From the NCBI RefSeq assembly GCF_019799925.1, contig NZ_JABGCG010000002.1, positions 62,001-126,000 on the forward strand: 64,000 nucleotides of DNA. Reading direction: 5' to 3'. The stretch is from Blastococcus sp. CPCC 205250 (GTDB lineage Bacteria; Actinomycetota; Actinomycetes; Mycobacteriales; Geodermatophilaceae). The position numbers and the translations under genes were made by a program. The notes under the pieces were generated by a model. It had not been told where the DNA came from and made no database searches. It saw only the letters and a program-made list of their open reading frames with translations. Shown here in pieces: positions 15,535 through 25,393 of the stretch (the stretch's first letter is position 1; every line of letters begins with the position of its first letter).

Positions 15535-15993
15535 TCACTCAGGAGTGCCCCACTTGGCCCGCACGAGCTCGTAGACCTTCTGGTTGTGCGAGATCTCGAT
15601 GACGTTGCCGTCGGGGTCGTTGAGCGCGCAGATGTAGCCGACGACGCCGGGCATGTCCCGCGGCTCCCACTGCAGGGTCCCCGCCTCGCGGGCCTTGTCG
15701 GCGATCGCGTCGACGTCCTCCCGGTTCGGGACCTCGATGCCCAGGTGCGCGAACGGCTTGAGCAGGCCGAGCTTGCCGCCCTTGGCGCTGTTGAAGGACA
15801 CGAGCACCAGCACGAACGGGGAGTCGGCCTGCTTGTCGTTGGACAGCCAGGCGCTCTCGCCGTCGTCGTCGGAGAACCGCTCGACGACGACGAGCGGGGT
15901 CAGCGACGTGTAGAACTCGATCGACGCGTCCAGGTCACCGCAGGGCAGCGCGACGTGCGTCCACCGGGCCTGGGTCAGTCGGGTCTCGGTCAC
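15535..15993 (-). CDS. VOC (glyoxalase) family protein, paralogue of 10804-11271
   Basis: A 152-residue single VOC protein. It shares its frame of motifs with the VOC protein at 10804-11271: ARWTHVALP, SIEFYTSLTPLV, SAWLSND, PFAHLGIEVPNR, GYICALNDPDGNV and ISHNQKVYE. Two such similar proteins in one catabolic block point to duplication of a module. GTG at 15993 follows GGAGAGAGGAACCC. It lies 64 nt after the last ABC permease, so it is read with the transporter. Confidence 0.85.
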   Translation of the reverse strand: MTETRLTQARWTHVALPCGDLDASIEFYTSLTPLVVVERFSDDDGESAWLSNDKQADSPFVLVLVSFNSAKGGKLGLLKPFAHLGIEVPNREDVDAIADKAREAGTLQWEPRDMPGVVGYICALNDPDGNVIEISHNQKVYELVRAKWGTPE

Positions 15994-16057
15994 GGGTTCC
16001 TCTCTCCATCTGCGCCCGGCGCCACGGTGGGCCGGGCGGGTGCGTCGGCGGGGGCCG

Positions 16058-16966
16058 TCACACGAGCCCCCGTTCGAACGGCTTGCTGAGCGCTCGTGGC
16101 TCGCGCTGGGACCGGGCCATGAGGACCATGACGGTCAGGGCGAGCAGGTACGGCGCGGCGACGAGCAGCTGCGGGTTGAGCTCCACGCCCAGGGAGGGCA
16201 GGGCGAGCCGCAGCGCGTCCGCGGCGCCGAACAGGAAGCAACCCAGCAGGGTGCCCTTGAGCCGCCAGGCCCCGAAGATCACGGCGGCGATGACGATGAA
16301 CCCGCGGCCGGCGGTCATGTTGTTGTTGAACGAGCCGACGAGGCCGACCGACAGGTACGCCCCGCCCAGGCCCGACATCACGCCGCACCACATGAGCGCC
16401 TGCCGGCGGCGCAGGTTGACCTTGATCCCGGTGACGTCGGCGGCCTGCGGGTTCTCCCCGACCGCGCGCAGCTCCAGGCCCCACCGGGTGCGGTTGACCA
16501 GGAACCAGGTGAGCGGGACGACCAGCAGCAGCAGGTAGAAGGGCCAGCGCTGCTCGAACAGGACGCCCACCAGCGGGATGTCGGCCAGCCCGGGTATCCG
16601 CAGCATCCCGACCTGGGTGCGGGAGAACTCCATCGTCTGCAGCAGGAAGCTGGTCAGGCCCAGGACGAGGGTGTTGATGACCAGGCCCACCACGAAGGTG
16701 TTGATCTGGATCCGGTGCGACAGGTTGGCGTGCACCAGCGCCACCAGCAGGCCGACGACCGCGCCGGCCACCAGGCCGACCGTGGGGCTGCCGGTCGCGC
16801 TGCCGACGGCCACGGCGCCGAACGCGCCCGACAGCATCATCCCCTCGACGGAGATGTTGAGCGTGCCCGCGCGCTCGGCCAGGTACTCCCCGCAGGCGGC
16901 GAAGGCCAGCGGGGCGGTCAGGCGCAGGGCGCTGGAGAGCACCGTGCCGCCGTCGTCGAGCCACAT
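16058..16966 (-). CDS. BMP-type ABC importer, permease 2
   Basis: A 302-residue integral membrane protein of the BPD_transp_2 family (as in PnrD, NupP/NupQ-type and simple-sugar importers), with about eight to ten hydrophobic segments. The signature ERAGTLNISVEGMMLSGAF lies near residues 30-48 and the loop WGLELRAVGENPQAAD near 185. It pairs with the permease just upstream, overlapping it as TGATG. Relatives import purine nucleosides or other small polar compounds. Confidence 0.9.
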   Translation of the reverse strand: MWLDDGGTVLSSALRLTAPLAFAACGEYLAERAGTLNISVEGMMLSGAFGAVAVGSATGSPTVGLVAGAVVGLLVALVHANLSHRIQINTFVVGLVINTLVLGLTSFLLQTMEFSRTQVGMLRIPGLADIPLVGVLFEQRWPFYLLLLVVPLTWFLVNRTRWGLELRAVGENPQAADVTGIKVNLRRRQALMWCGVMSGLGGAYLSVGLVGSFNNNMTAGRGFIVIAAVIFGAWRLKGTLLGCFLFGAADALRLALPSLGVELNPQLLVAAPYLLALTVMVLMARSQREPRALSKPFERGLV

Positions 16967-18143
16967 CAGACCGGCACCTCTTCCTTGGCGGGCGCGGCGG
17001 ACGGCCGGGCGGGGGTGTCGGGGACGGCGGACCGGTTGCGGATCCGGCGGCCCCACAGCGCGGACAGCACCGGCGGGACGACGAAGGCCAGCACCAGCAG
17101 CGCCTGGACGACGTCGACCAGGTAGTCGGGCACGCCGGTGGCCGCCAGGTAGCTCGAACCGGCCCGCAGCCCGCCGAAGAGGACGGCGACGGGGAGGGCC
17201 AGGCCCGGGCGGCTGCGCGCCACCAGGGCGACGAGCAGGCCGTCCCACCCGAAGTTGTTGGAGATGGCCGGCTGGAGCCGGAACACGGTGCCCAGCAGGA
17301 TGACGCCGCCGGCCAGGCCGGCGAAGGCCCCGGAGAGGACCAGCGCCGAGCCGCCCAGGCGGGAGGCGCGGATGCCGGCGTGCCGGGCGGCCATCGGGTT
17401 GAGCCCCAGCATGTTGAGCCGGAAGCCCCACCGGCTGCGGGCGATGAGCACCGCGAGCACGACGGTGGCCACGACGGCCAGGATCACGCCGACGCCGATG
17501 GTCAGGTCGGGGTACTGGCCGAAGCTGGCCAGCCGCAAGTACTCGGGGACGGCGTCGGACTGCGGGCGCGCCGGGCCGTTGCCGATGCCGGTCTCCTGCA
17601 GCAGCGACGGGCTGTTCACGGCGAACTGCACGACCTGCGCGGCGATGAAGGTCAGCAGCAGCGTGGTGACCACGACGTTCGTGCCGCGGGTGTAGTACAT
17701 CGCCGCGCTGATCCCCGACCAGGCGCCGCCTCCGGCAGCGGCGGCGACCAGGGCGACCGTGATGACCATCCAGCCCGGGCCCTGCAGGCGCAGCGCCACG
17801 AAGCAGCCGAGCATCGCGCCGATGAGCAGCTGCCCCTCCTGGCCGATGTTGAACACCCCGGCCCGGTTGGCGATGCAGGCCCCCAGTGCGACCAGCAGCA
17901 GCGGCGCGGCGTTGACCAGCGTCTGCGACCAGCCCGCGGAGTCCGCGACGCTGCCGGTGACCAGGGCGTCGACCACCTCGGTCGGCGACCCGCCGGAGAT
18001 GGCCACCAGGAGCGCGGCCAGCGCGCAGGCGACCAGCACGCAGACGACCGTGATGCCGGCGGTGCGCCAGGCGTCGGCGCTGGGGCGGCGCAGCCCGGCG
18101 TTGCCGACGACGTAGGAGGCCAGCGGCCGGCGCGCGGGGGCGG

Positions 18144-18147
<4 letters not shown>
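16966..18147 (-). CDS. BMP-type ABC importer, permease 1
   Basis: A 393-residue membrane permease of the same family. It carries the matching signature NRAGVFNIGQEGQLLIGAM and the cytoplasmic loop WGFRLNMLGLNPMAARHAG that contacts the ATPase. A hydrophilic Pro/Ala tail follows the last membrane helix. Its GTG overlaps the ATPase stop (GTGA). It forms the heterodimeric channel with the next gene. Confidence 0.9.
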
Positions 18148-19772
<1,625 letters not shown>

Positions 19773-19774
19773 GC

Positions 19775-20875
19775 TCAGCTCCCCAGGCGCTCGACCTCGG
19801 CGTCGGGGTCGATGGTGCCGTCCCCGACCGAGGCGATGAAGTCCGCCAGCTGCTGCTCCTGCTCCGGAGTCGCACCGCTGGCGTCGCAGAACTGCACGGT
19901 CGGCAGCGGGTCGACGCCCATCTTCCAGACGCGGGTGGAGCCGCCCTCGAGCTCGCCGTTGGCGAAGTCCTCCAGCGAGGCGGCGAAGTACTCACCCGGG
20001 TCGAAGATGACCGAGATGGCGTAGGAGTCGTCGCTGCAGCGGTCGGTGCCCGGCGTCAGGACGGGGATGTCCGCGTCGAAGCCCAGCTGCGCCGCCGCGT
20101 CGGTGGCACCACCCAGGTACGGGTAGAGCCCGCCGATGCCCTGGCCGATCTGCGCCTGGGTGGCCTCCACGGCCAGGCCCGAGTCGTCGAAGTCACCGGT
20201 GTAGGTGGTGACGACCTCGGCGTCGGGGACCAGCTGCCGGACGCCGGCCTGGAAGGCCTGCGCGGCGATGATGCTGAAGTCCAGCTCCGGGCCGGTGACG
20301 AAGCCCGCGGTGGTGGCGCCGCTCTCCTGCATGAGCAGGCCCAGGGCGTACCCGGCGGCCAGGAGCGACTCCGACGCGGAGTCCTGGGACAGGACCACGT
20401 TGTCGGCGAGCTCGTAGCCCTCGGTCTGGGACGGCAGGTACCAGATCGTGTTGGCGCAGACGTCCTCCTCCGCAGCCGGCAGGGCGTCGGCGAGCTCGGA
20501 GGCGGCGAGGGCGACCATGTCGACGCCCTGACGGCACATGTTGCGGGCCTGCTCTAGTGCGTCGGCCGGGTTGATCGAGCCGACCTTGATCAGCTCCCAG
20601 CCGTCCTGCTCGTCGACGAACTCCTGCGCCTTGACGACGAAGGACTCGTAGTAGCCGTTGTCGTTGAGGTCGCCGGGGCTGAGGACGCCGACCTTGACGT
20701 CGCCGTCGCCGTTGACGTCCGGCTGCTCGCCCGCGGAGCTGCCGCCGCCGCCGCCGGAGGAGCCGCCGTCGGACCCTCCGTCGGAGTCCTCGGCGTTGTT
20801 GCCGCAGGCACTGAGCGCGACGACGGCGACGGCCGCCAGCGCGGCGGTACGCCGCAGCGGTCTGGTGGATGACAT
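19775..20875 (-). CDS. BMP-family ABC substrate-binding lipoprotein
   Basis: A 366-residue lipoprotein with signal peptide and lipobox LSAC (Cys24), a Ser/Gly/Asp-rich linker (about 25-52), then the BMP/PnrA type 1 periplasmic-binding fold (VKVGVLSPGDLNDNGYYESF). It captures the solute at the outer membrane face and delivers it to the permeases encoded downstream (2 nt to the ATPase). Known ligands of the family are purine nucleosides, but some members bind other small heterocycles. The catabolic genes around it suggest it imports the substrate of this pathway. Confidence 0.92.
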   Translation of the reverse strand: MSSTRPLRRTAALAAVAVVALSACGNNAEDSDGGSDGGSSGGGGGSSAGEQPDVNGDGDVKVGVLSPGDLNDNGYYESFVVKAQEFVDEQDGWELIKVGSINPADALEQARNMCRQGVDMVALAASELADALPAAEEDVCANTIWYLPSQTEGYELADNVVLSQDSASESLLAAGYALGLLMQESGATTAGFVTGPELDFSIIAAQAFQAGVRQLVPDAEVVTTYTGDFDDSGLAVEATQAQIGQGIGGLYPYLGGATDAAAQLGFDADIPVLTPGTDRCSDDSYAISVIFDPGEYFAASLEDFANGELEGGSTRVWKMGVDPLPTVQFCDASGATPEQEQQLADFIASVGDGTIDPDAEVERLGS

Positions 20876-20947
20876 GTGCTGCCTCCCGGATCTGAGGTGG
20901 GGTGAGCGGGACTGTGGAGCCGGTGGTGCCTGTGCTGCGCGACCGGC

Positions 20948-21610
20948 TCAGCCGGCGCTGTCGACCAGGTCCGCGTACGCGACGCGCTCCTGCTCGAAGA
21001 CGGCGTCGCCGGTGGCGGCGACGAACATGGGGAAGCCCATCCGGCCGATCGCGGCGACCCGGGTGGGGTCGATGCGGGCCTCGCTGTCGGCGGCGAGCAG
21101 TTCCTCGGACACGCGGATGCTGACGACCTCGGCGAGCACGATGTGCACCCCGGAGAAGCAGGAGGTCGGGTCGCCGCGGTCGATGGTCTCCAGCACCCGG
21201 CACTCCAGGTGCGCGGGGCTCTCGGCCAGCGCCGGCGCGGCGACGACCTCCGACGGCCGGGTGCTCCAGCCGACCAGCTGCGCCTCGTCGACGTCCGGCG
21301 GGTACTCGCGGGCCACGGTCTCGATGTGGTCCACGAGCGCCGTGGTGGTCACGTTGACGACGAACTCGCCGGTCGCCTCGAGGTTCACCCAGGTGTCCTT
21401 GGGCTCGGGGCTCTCCTCGCGGACGGTGCCGATCGTGACCGCGATGGTGGGCGGCTGGCCGCACACGGGCATGAAGTAGCTGAACGGCGCGACGTTGAAG
21501 CCGGCCGGCCCGACGGTGGAGATCATGGCGATCGGCCGCGGCACCACCAGCTGGGACAGCAGTCCCTGCAGCTGGGCCGGCGAGCGCCCGCCGAGGTCGA
21601 TGGTCTTCAC
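20948..21610 (-). CDS. Flavin reductase-like FMN-binding protein
   Basis: A 220-residue split-barrel FMN-binding protein of the flavin reductase/DIM6-NTAB family. Visible features are LVVPRPIAMISTVGPAGFNVAPFS cut to its core RPIAMISTVG, GEFVVNVTT, and AHLECRVLE. Such proteins supply reduced flavin to monooxygenases or act as flavoproteins on their own; no flavin-dependent monooxygenase is present in this window. The GTG overlaps the amidohydrolase stop (GTGA). The BMP gene follows after 72 nt. Confidence 0.87.
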   Translation of the reverse strand: MKTIDLGGRSPAQLQGLLSQLVVPRPIAMISTVGPAGFNVAPFSYFMPVCGQPPTIAVTIGTVREESPEPKDTWVNLEATGEFVVNVTTTALVDHIETVAREYPPDVDEAQLVGWSTRPSEVVAAPALAESPAHLECRVLETIDRGDPTSCFSGVHIVLAEVVSIRVSEELLAADSEARIDPTRVAAIGRMGFPMFVAATGDAVFEQERVAYADLVDSAG

Positions 21611-23004
21611 GCGGGGGTGCCTCCCGGGACGAGGGCCGGGTGCACCGGCCAGCTGGGGACGGGCTCGATGCCGGCCCGGCGCAGCAGCGCGGCACGCCGC
21701 CCGGCGGCCTCCTCGCGCAGCGCGGCGAGGTCGACCGTGGTGACCCGCCCGTCGCGGACCACCGGGCGGCCGTCGACGAGGACGTCCCGGACGGTGCCGC
21801 TGGGGGCACCCCAGACGAGCTGGAGGGCGAGGTCGCCGCGCGGCGTCCACGCCGGGGCGGTGCCGTCGAAGACGACGAGGTCGGCGCGCTTGCCCACCTC
21901 GATCGAGCCGACGAGGTCGCCGAACCCGAGCGCCTGCGCGCCGGCGCACGTGGCGGCGGCGAAGGCGTCGGCGGCGGTCAGCGGCGGGGTGCCGGCCGCG
22001 GTGTCGCGGGAGATCCCGGCCAGCAGCCAGGCGGCGCGCAGCACGTCCGGGGTGTCGCCGGCGTTGTGCGAGTCGCAGCCGAGCGCGAGCCGCCCGCCCG
22101 CGCGGACGAACTCGGCGTGCCGCGACGCGGCGGTGTAGCCCTGCCCGAGGCGCAGGTACGCCCCGGGGCAGGCGGCGACGGCGGTCCCGCTGTCCAGGAG
22201 CGCGGCCAGCTCGTCGTCGTCCAGGTGGACGGCGTGGCCGAGCACGAGCCGGGGGCCGAGGACGCCGAGGTCGGCCAGGTGGGTGACCGGCCGCTTGCCG
22301 CTGCGCGCGGCGTAGGCCAGGCCGTCGGCGTCGCTGGGCGACAGGTGCCAGGTGACCTGGGTGTCGGCCCGCTCGGCCAGGGCGGCTGCGCCGGTGAAGA
22401 GCTCGTCGCTGGCGAGGTCGTGGCCGACGAGGGTCACCCACGCGCCTACGACGCCGCCGGACGGGAGGTCGGCGAGGAGCTGCTCCTGCCGGCCGAGCAC
22501 CTCGGCGGCCGGGCCCGACCAGGGCAGGCCCGGGGCGTCCCAGCCCCACGTGCCGACCCGGGCACGGATGCCGACGGCGGACAGGCCGCGGGCGACGGAC
22601 AGCGGGTGGGCGACGGTGCCGGGCTCGGCGATCGTCGTGACGCCGTTGGTGAGCGCCTCGACCGCGGTGAGGGCCGCGGAGAGCTCGTCGTCGGCCGGCT
22701 CGTGCCCGGAGTGGATCGGCACGGCCCAGTCGAAGATCGCCTGCTGGGCGTCGATGTCGTCGGGGATCGTGCTGCGGATCAGCGGGTCGCCGGTGGTGTG
22801 CTGGTGGGCGTCCACCAGGCCCGGGGTGACCACGCAGCCGGCCGCGTCGATCTCGGCCGCTCCGGGGTGGGCGGCGCGCAGCTGCGCCGCGGTCCCGAGC
22901 GCGGCGATCGCGCCGTCCACGACGGCGATCGAGGTGCGCTCGAGGACGGCCCGGTCCGGGCCCATCGTCACGAGGTCGCCGTCGACGACGAGCAGGGCGC
23001 TCAC
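21607..23004 (-). CDS. TrzN/AtzB-like amidohydrolase (paralogue 2)
   Basis: A 465-residue subtype III amidohydrolase. The metal site reads His-x-His in DAHQHTTGD, His in TWHLSPSD, His in GHAVHLDD and Asp in GCDSHNAGD. It is like the enzyme at 11303-12715 in length, order of motifs and the C-terminal IEVGKRADLV segment, but the aspartate motif differs (GCDSHN against GTDGNN), so substrates may differ. It is coupled to an oxidoreductase upstream and a flavin reductase downstream (both GTGA). Confidence 0.87.
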   Translation of the reverse strand: MSALLVVDGDLVTMGPDRAVLERTSIAVVDGAIAALGTAAQLRAAHPGAAEIDAAGCVVTPGLVDAHQHTTGDPLIRSTIPDDIDAQQAIFDWAVPIHSGHEPADDELSAALTAVEALTNGVTTIAEPGTVAHPLSVARGLSAVGIRARVGTWGWDAPGLPWSGPAAEVLGRQEQLLADLPSGGVVGAWVTLVGHDLASDELFTGAAALAERADTQVTWHLSPSDADGLAYAARSGKRPVTHLADLGVLGPRLVLGHAVHLDDDELAALLDSGTAVAACPGAYLRLGQGYTAASRHAEFVRAGGRLALGCDSHNAGDTPDVLRAAWLLAGISRDTAAGTPPLTAADAFAAATCAGAQALGFGDLVGSIEVGKRADLVVFDGTAPAWTPRGDLALQLVWGAPSGTVRDVLVDGRPVVRDGRVTTVDLAALREEAAGRRAALLRRAGIEPVPSWPVHPALVPGGTPA

Positions 23005-24023
23005 GGGACCACCAGCACGCGGCCGACCGTGCTCCGCTCGCAGAGCAGGTCCTGGGCGACGCCGGCGTCCTCCAGCGGGAAGGTGCCGGCGACCAGCGCG
23101 GCGCCCCCGTCGGCGAACAGCTGCAGCGCGGCGGCCATGTCGCTGGGCTGGTACCCGCCCGCGCCGAGCAGCTCGAGGCCGCGGTGGAAGGCGTCGGAGA
23201 GGGAGAAGGTGACCTCGTCACCGGTCGTGTTGCCCAGGAACACCAGCCGGCCGCCGACGCGCAGCGCGGCCATCGAGGTGGCCCAGGTGGCCGGGCCGAG
23301 GTACTCGAGGACGACGTCCACCCCGCGGCCCTCGGTGACCTCGGCGACGAGCGCGGCCACGTCGCCGGTGCCGGTCGCGACGTGCTCGACGCCGACCTCG
23401 GACAGCGCCGCGGCCTTCTCCGGGCTGCCGACCGTGGCGATCACGCGGGCGCCGACCCGCTGGGCGATCTGGACCGCGGCCAGGCCGACGGAGCCGGCGG
23501 CGGCGTGCACCAGCAGGGTCTCCCCGGCGCGCAGCCGGCCCACGCGGACCACCGCGGAGTACGCGGTGGCCCAGGGCGTGGGCAGGCAGGCGGCGTCGGC
23601 CAGGTCGACGGCGTCCGGCACGAGGTGGGCGGCCGAGGCGGGCGCGAGCACGTACTCGGCCAGCCCGCCGTCGACGGTGGCGCCGACGATGCGCAGGTTC
23701 GGGCAGTGCCCGCCGCGACCCTCGTGGCACAGCGGGCAGGCCCCGCAGGGGACACTGGGGTCGAGGAGCACGCGGGCACCGACCGGGACCGGCGACTCCT
23801 CGCCGGAGGCCTCGACCACGCCGGCGACGTCCATCCCGGCGACGTGCGGCAGCTCGAGACCGGGCAGCCGGACGACGCCGCGGCGCTGCAGCACGTCGAG
23901 CTGGTTCAGGCCGCAGGCCGCGACGCGGACCAGCACCTCGGCCGGCCCGGGGACCGGCTGCGGCCGGTCGACGAGGGAGAGCACCTCGGGGCCGCCGAAG
24001 CCGGTCTGCACCATCGCTCGCAC
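23001..24023 (-). CDS. Zinc-binding/quinone-type MDR oxidoreductase (paralogue 2)
   Basis: A 340-residue MDR enzyme with GroES domain (VAACGLNQLDVLQRRG), four-Cys structural zinc lobe (CGACPLCHEGRGGHC) and Rossmann core (LVHAAAGSVGLAAVQIA). It is the paralogue of 13854-14900. GTG at 24023 has CGGAGGT nine nt upstream; ATG at 24014 is the alternative. It is the first gene of the long leftward operon that runs through the BMP transporter. An IclR-type half palindrome lies at 24044-24064. Confidence 0.87.
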   Translation of the reverse strand: MRAMVQTGFGGPEVLSLVDRPQPVPGPAEVLVRVAACGLNQLDVLQRRGVVRLPGLELPHVAGMDVAGVVEASGEESPVPVGARVLLDPSVPCGACPLCHEGRGGHCPNLRIVGATVDGGLAEYVLAPASAAHLVPDAVDLADAACLPTPWATAYSAVVRVGRLRAGETLLVHAAAGSVGLAAVQIAQRVGARVIATVGSPEKAAALSEVGVEHVATGTGDVAALVAEVTEGRGVDVVLEYLGPATWATSMAALRVGGRLVFLGNTTGDEVTFSLSDAFHRGLELLGAGGYQPSDMAAALQLFADGGAALVAGTFPLEDAGVAQDLLCERSTVGRVLVVP

Positions 24024-24043
24024 GCTCGCCGCACCTCCGTCCG

Positions 24044-24064
24044 AGTCTCTCGACCGTCTCGCAT
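24044..24064. promoter_or_regulatory. IclR-type site upstream of the long operon
   Basis: The right arm TCTCGCAT (24057-24064) is identical to that of the palindrome at 5147, and the spacer GACCG is shared with the site at 25344. The left arm is not conserved. It lies 20 bp upstream of the oxidoreductase GTG at 24023. Confidence 0.5.
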
Positions 24065-24188
24065 CGTGATTCGGTAGTTCACGATGTGGACCAGTGCGGG
24101 TCACTGTTGTCGGGGCCGCAGGCCGTGTCAACGGTGGAGTCCCGGCCGTTACGGAATCAACGCGGTTGTAACAAGCCGTGGATGCGCG

Positions 24189-24225
24189 GTGACGCCGGTC
24201 ACGCGTTGACGGTGACCGGCGTCAC
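24189..24225 (-). terminator. Perfect 14-bp hairpin after the alcohol dehydrogenase
   Basis: GTGACGCCGGTCAC and its exact complement flank a 9-nt loop, 7 nt past the leftward TAG at 24233. It separates the alcohol dehydrogenase from the long operon that starts at 24023. Confidence 0.75.
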
Positions 24226-24232
24226 GCGTGGG

Positions 24233-25333
24233 CTAGAAGGTCAGGACCGCCTTGCCGACCCGACCGGCCCGGACGTCGTCCAGCGCCCGGTTGACGTCGG
24301 TGAACGGGTAGTGGGTCAGCAGCCCGTCGACCGGGAAGCGGCCCGCCCGGTGCAGCTCCACCAGTCGCGGCAGGAACTCCTGCGGCACGCTGGAGCCGGC
24401 GGTGATGCCGACGACCGAGCGGCCGGTGCCCAGGATCGAGCGCCACTCGAACGACATCTCCGCACTGGCGCCCACGCCGATGACGCCGCAGACGCCCAGC
24501 GGCGCGAGGGACTCGACGGCGGCGCGCAGCACGTCGGCCCGCCCGGTCGTGTCGACGCTGTACTGCAGTCCGCCCGGGACCTCCGCCCGCACGCGGCCGG
24601 CGAGGTCTGGCTCGCCCGCCGTCACGGTGTGCGTGGCGCCCAGCGCCCGCGCCTGCTCGAGCTTCGCGGGGTTCACGTCGACCGCGACGATCGTCGTGCA
24701 GCCGGCCTCGACGGCGGCGAGGATCGCGGCGGCGCCCACTGCGCCGGCGCCGAAGACGCCGATCGAGCTGCCCGGGGCCGGCCGCAGCACGTTGAGGACG
24801 CCGCCCGCGCCGGTCTGGAAGCCGCAGCCGAAGGGCCCCACCACGGTGAGGTCGGTGCCCTCGGGGACCTTGACGACGCTGCCGCGCCGGGCCACCACGT
24901 GCGTGGCGAAGGACGACTGGCCCAGGAAGTGACCGTGCACCGGCTCGCCGTCCTGGCTCAGCGCGGTCGAGCCGTCGGGCCGGGTGCCGATGAAGTTGTA
25001 CGTCCAGAAGTTCTCGCAGTAGGCCATCGCGTCCTGGGTGCAGGGCCCGCACTCGCCGCAGAAGGCGAAGGTCAGCGCGACCGGGTCGCCGACGGCCAGG
25101 TCGGTCACGCCCTCGCCCACCTGCTCCACCACGCCGGCGCCCTCGTGACCCAGCACCACCGGCGGGGTCATCATGGAGCGGAACTCGAGGTCGGTGCCGC
25201 AGATGCCGGTGCTCACCAGGCGGACCACCACCTCGTCGGCCCGCGGTGGCGCCAGCTCCAGCTCGACGAGCTCCAGGGGCCCTGCGGGGTCACGCAGGAC
25301 GGCGGCGGTCACGGCAGTCGGTCGACCGGTCAT
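24233..25333 (-). CDS. Zinc-dependent alcohol dehydrogenase (class III/aryl-alcohol type)
   Basis: A 366-residue zinc MDR alcohol dehydrogenase. The catalytic zinc ligands are Cys in STGICGTD, His-Glu in GHEGAG, and Cys in VGPFGCGFQTGAG. The structural zinc lobe is FCGECGPCTQDAMAYC, and the NAD site is GVFGAGAVG. It resembles aryl-alcohol or S-(hydroxymethyl)-thiol dehydrogenases. The gene is divergent from an aldehyde dehydrogenase, 60 bp apart, with an IclR-type site between. Together they would oxidise an alcohol to an acid. Confidence 0.9.
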   Translation of the reverse strand: MTGRPTAVTAAVLRDPAGPLELVELELAPPRADEVVVRLVSTGICGTDLEFRSMMTPPVVLGHEGAGVVEQVGEGVTDLAVGDPVALTFAFCGECGPCTQDAMAYCENFWTYNFIGTRPDGSTALSQDGEPVHGHFLGQSSFATHVVARRGSVVKVPEGTDLTVVGPFGCGFQTGAGGVLNVLRPAPGSSIGVFGAGAVGAAAILAAVEAGCTTIVAVDVNPAKLEQARALGATHTVTAGEPDLAGRVRAEVPGGLQYSVDTTGRADVLRAAVESLAPLGVCGVIGVGASAEMSFEWRSILGTGRSVVGITAGSSVPQEFLPRLVELHRAGRFPVDGLLTHYPFTDVNRALDDVRAGRVGKAVLTF

Positions 25334-25343
25334 GCGTGTCACG

Positions 25344-25364
25344 TTACGAGAGACCGTCTTGACT
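25344..25364. promoter_or_regulatory. IclR-type site between divergent alcohol and aldehyde dehydrogenase genes
   Basis: TTACGAGA-N5-TCTTGACT with spacer GACCG lies in the 60-bp divergent gap. The arms match the copy at 9649 (TCTTG) and the left arm of 10681 exactly. One site could control both directions. Confidence 0.6.
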
Positions 25365-25393
25365 GACGAGATGGTCGCGCCCACGATCTCGGC

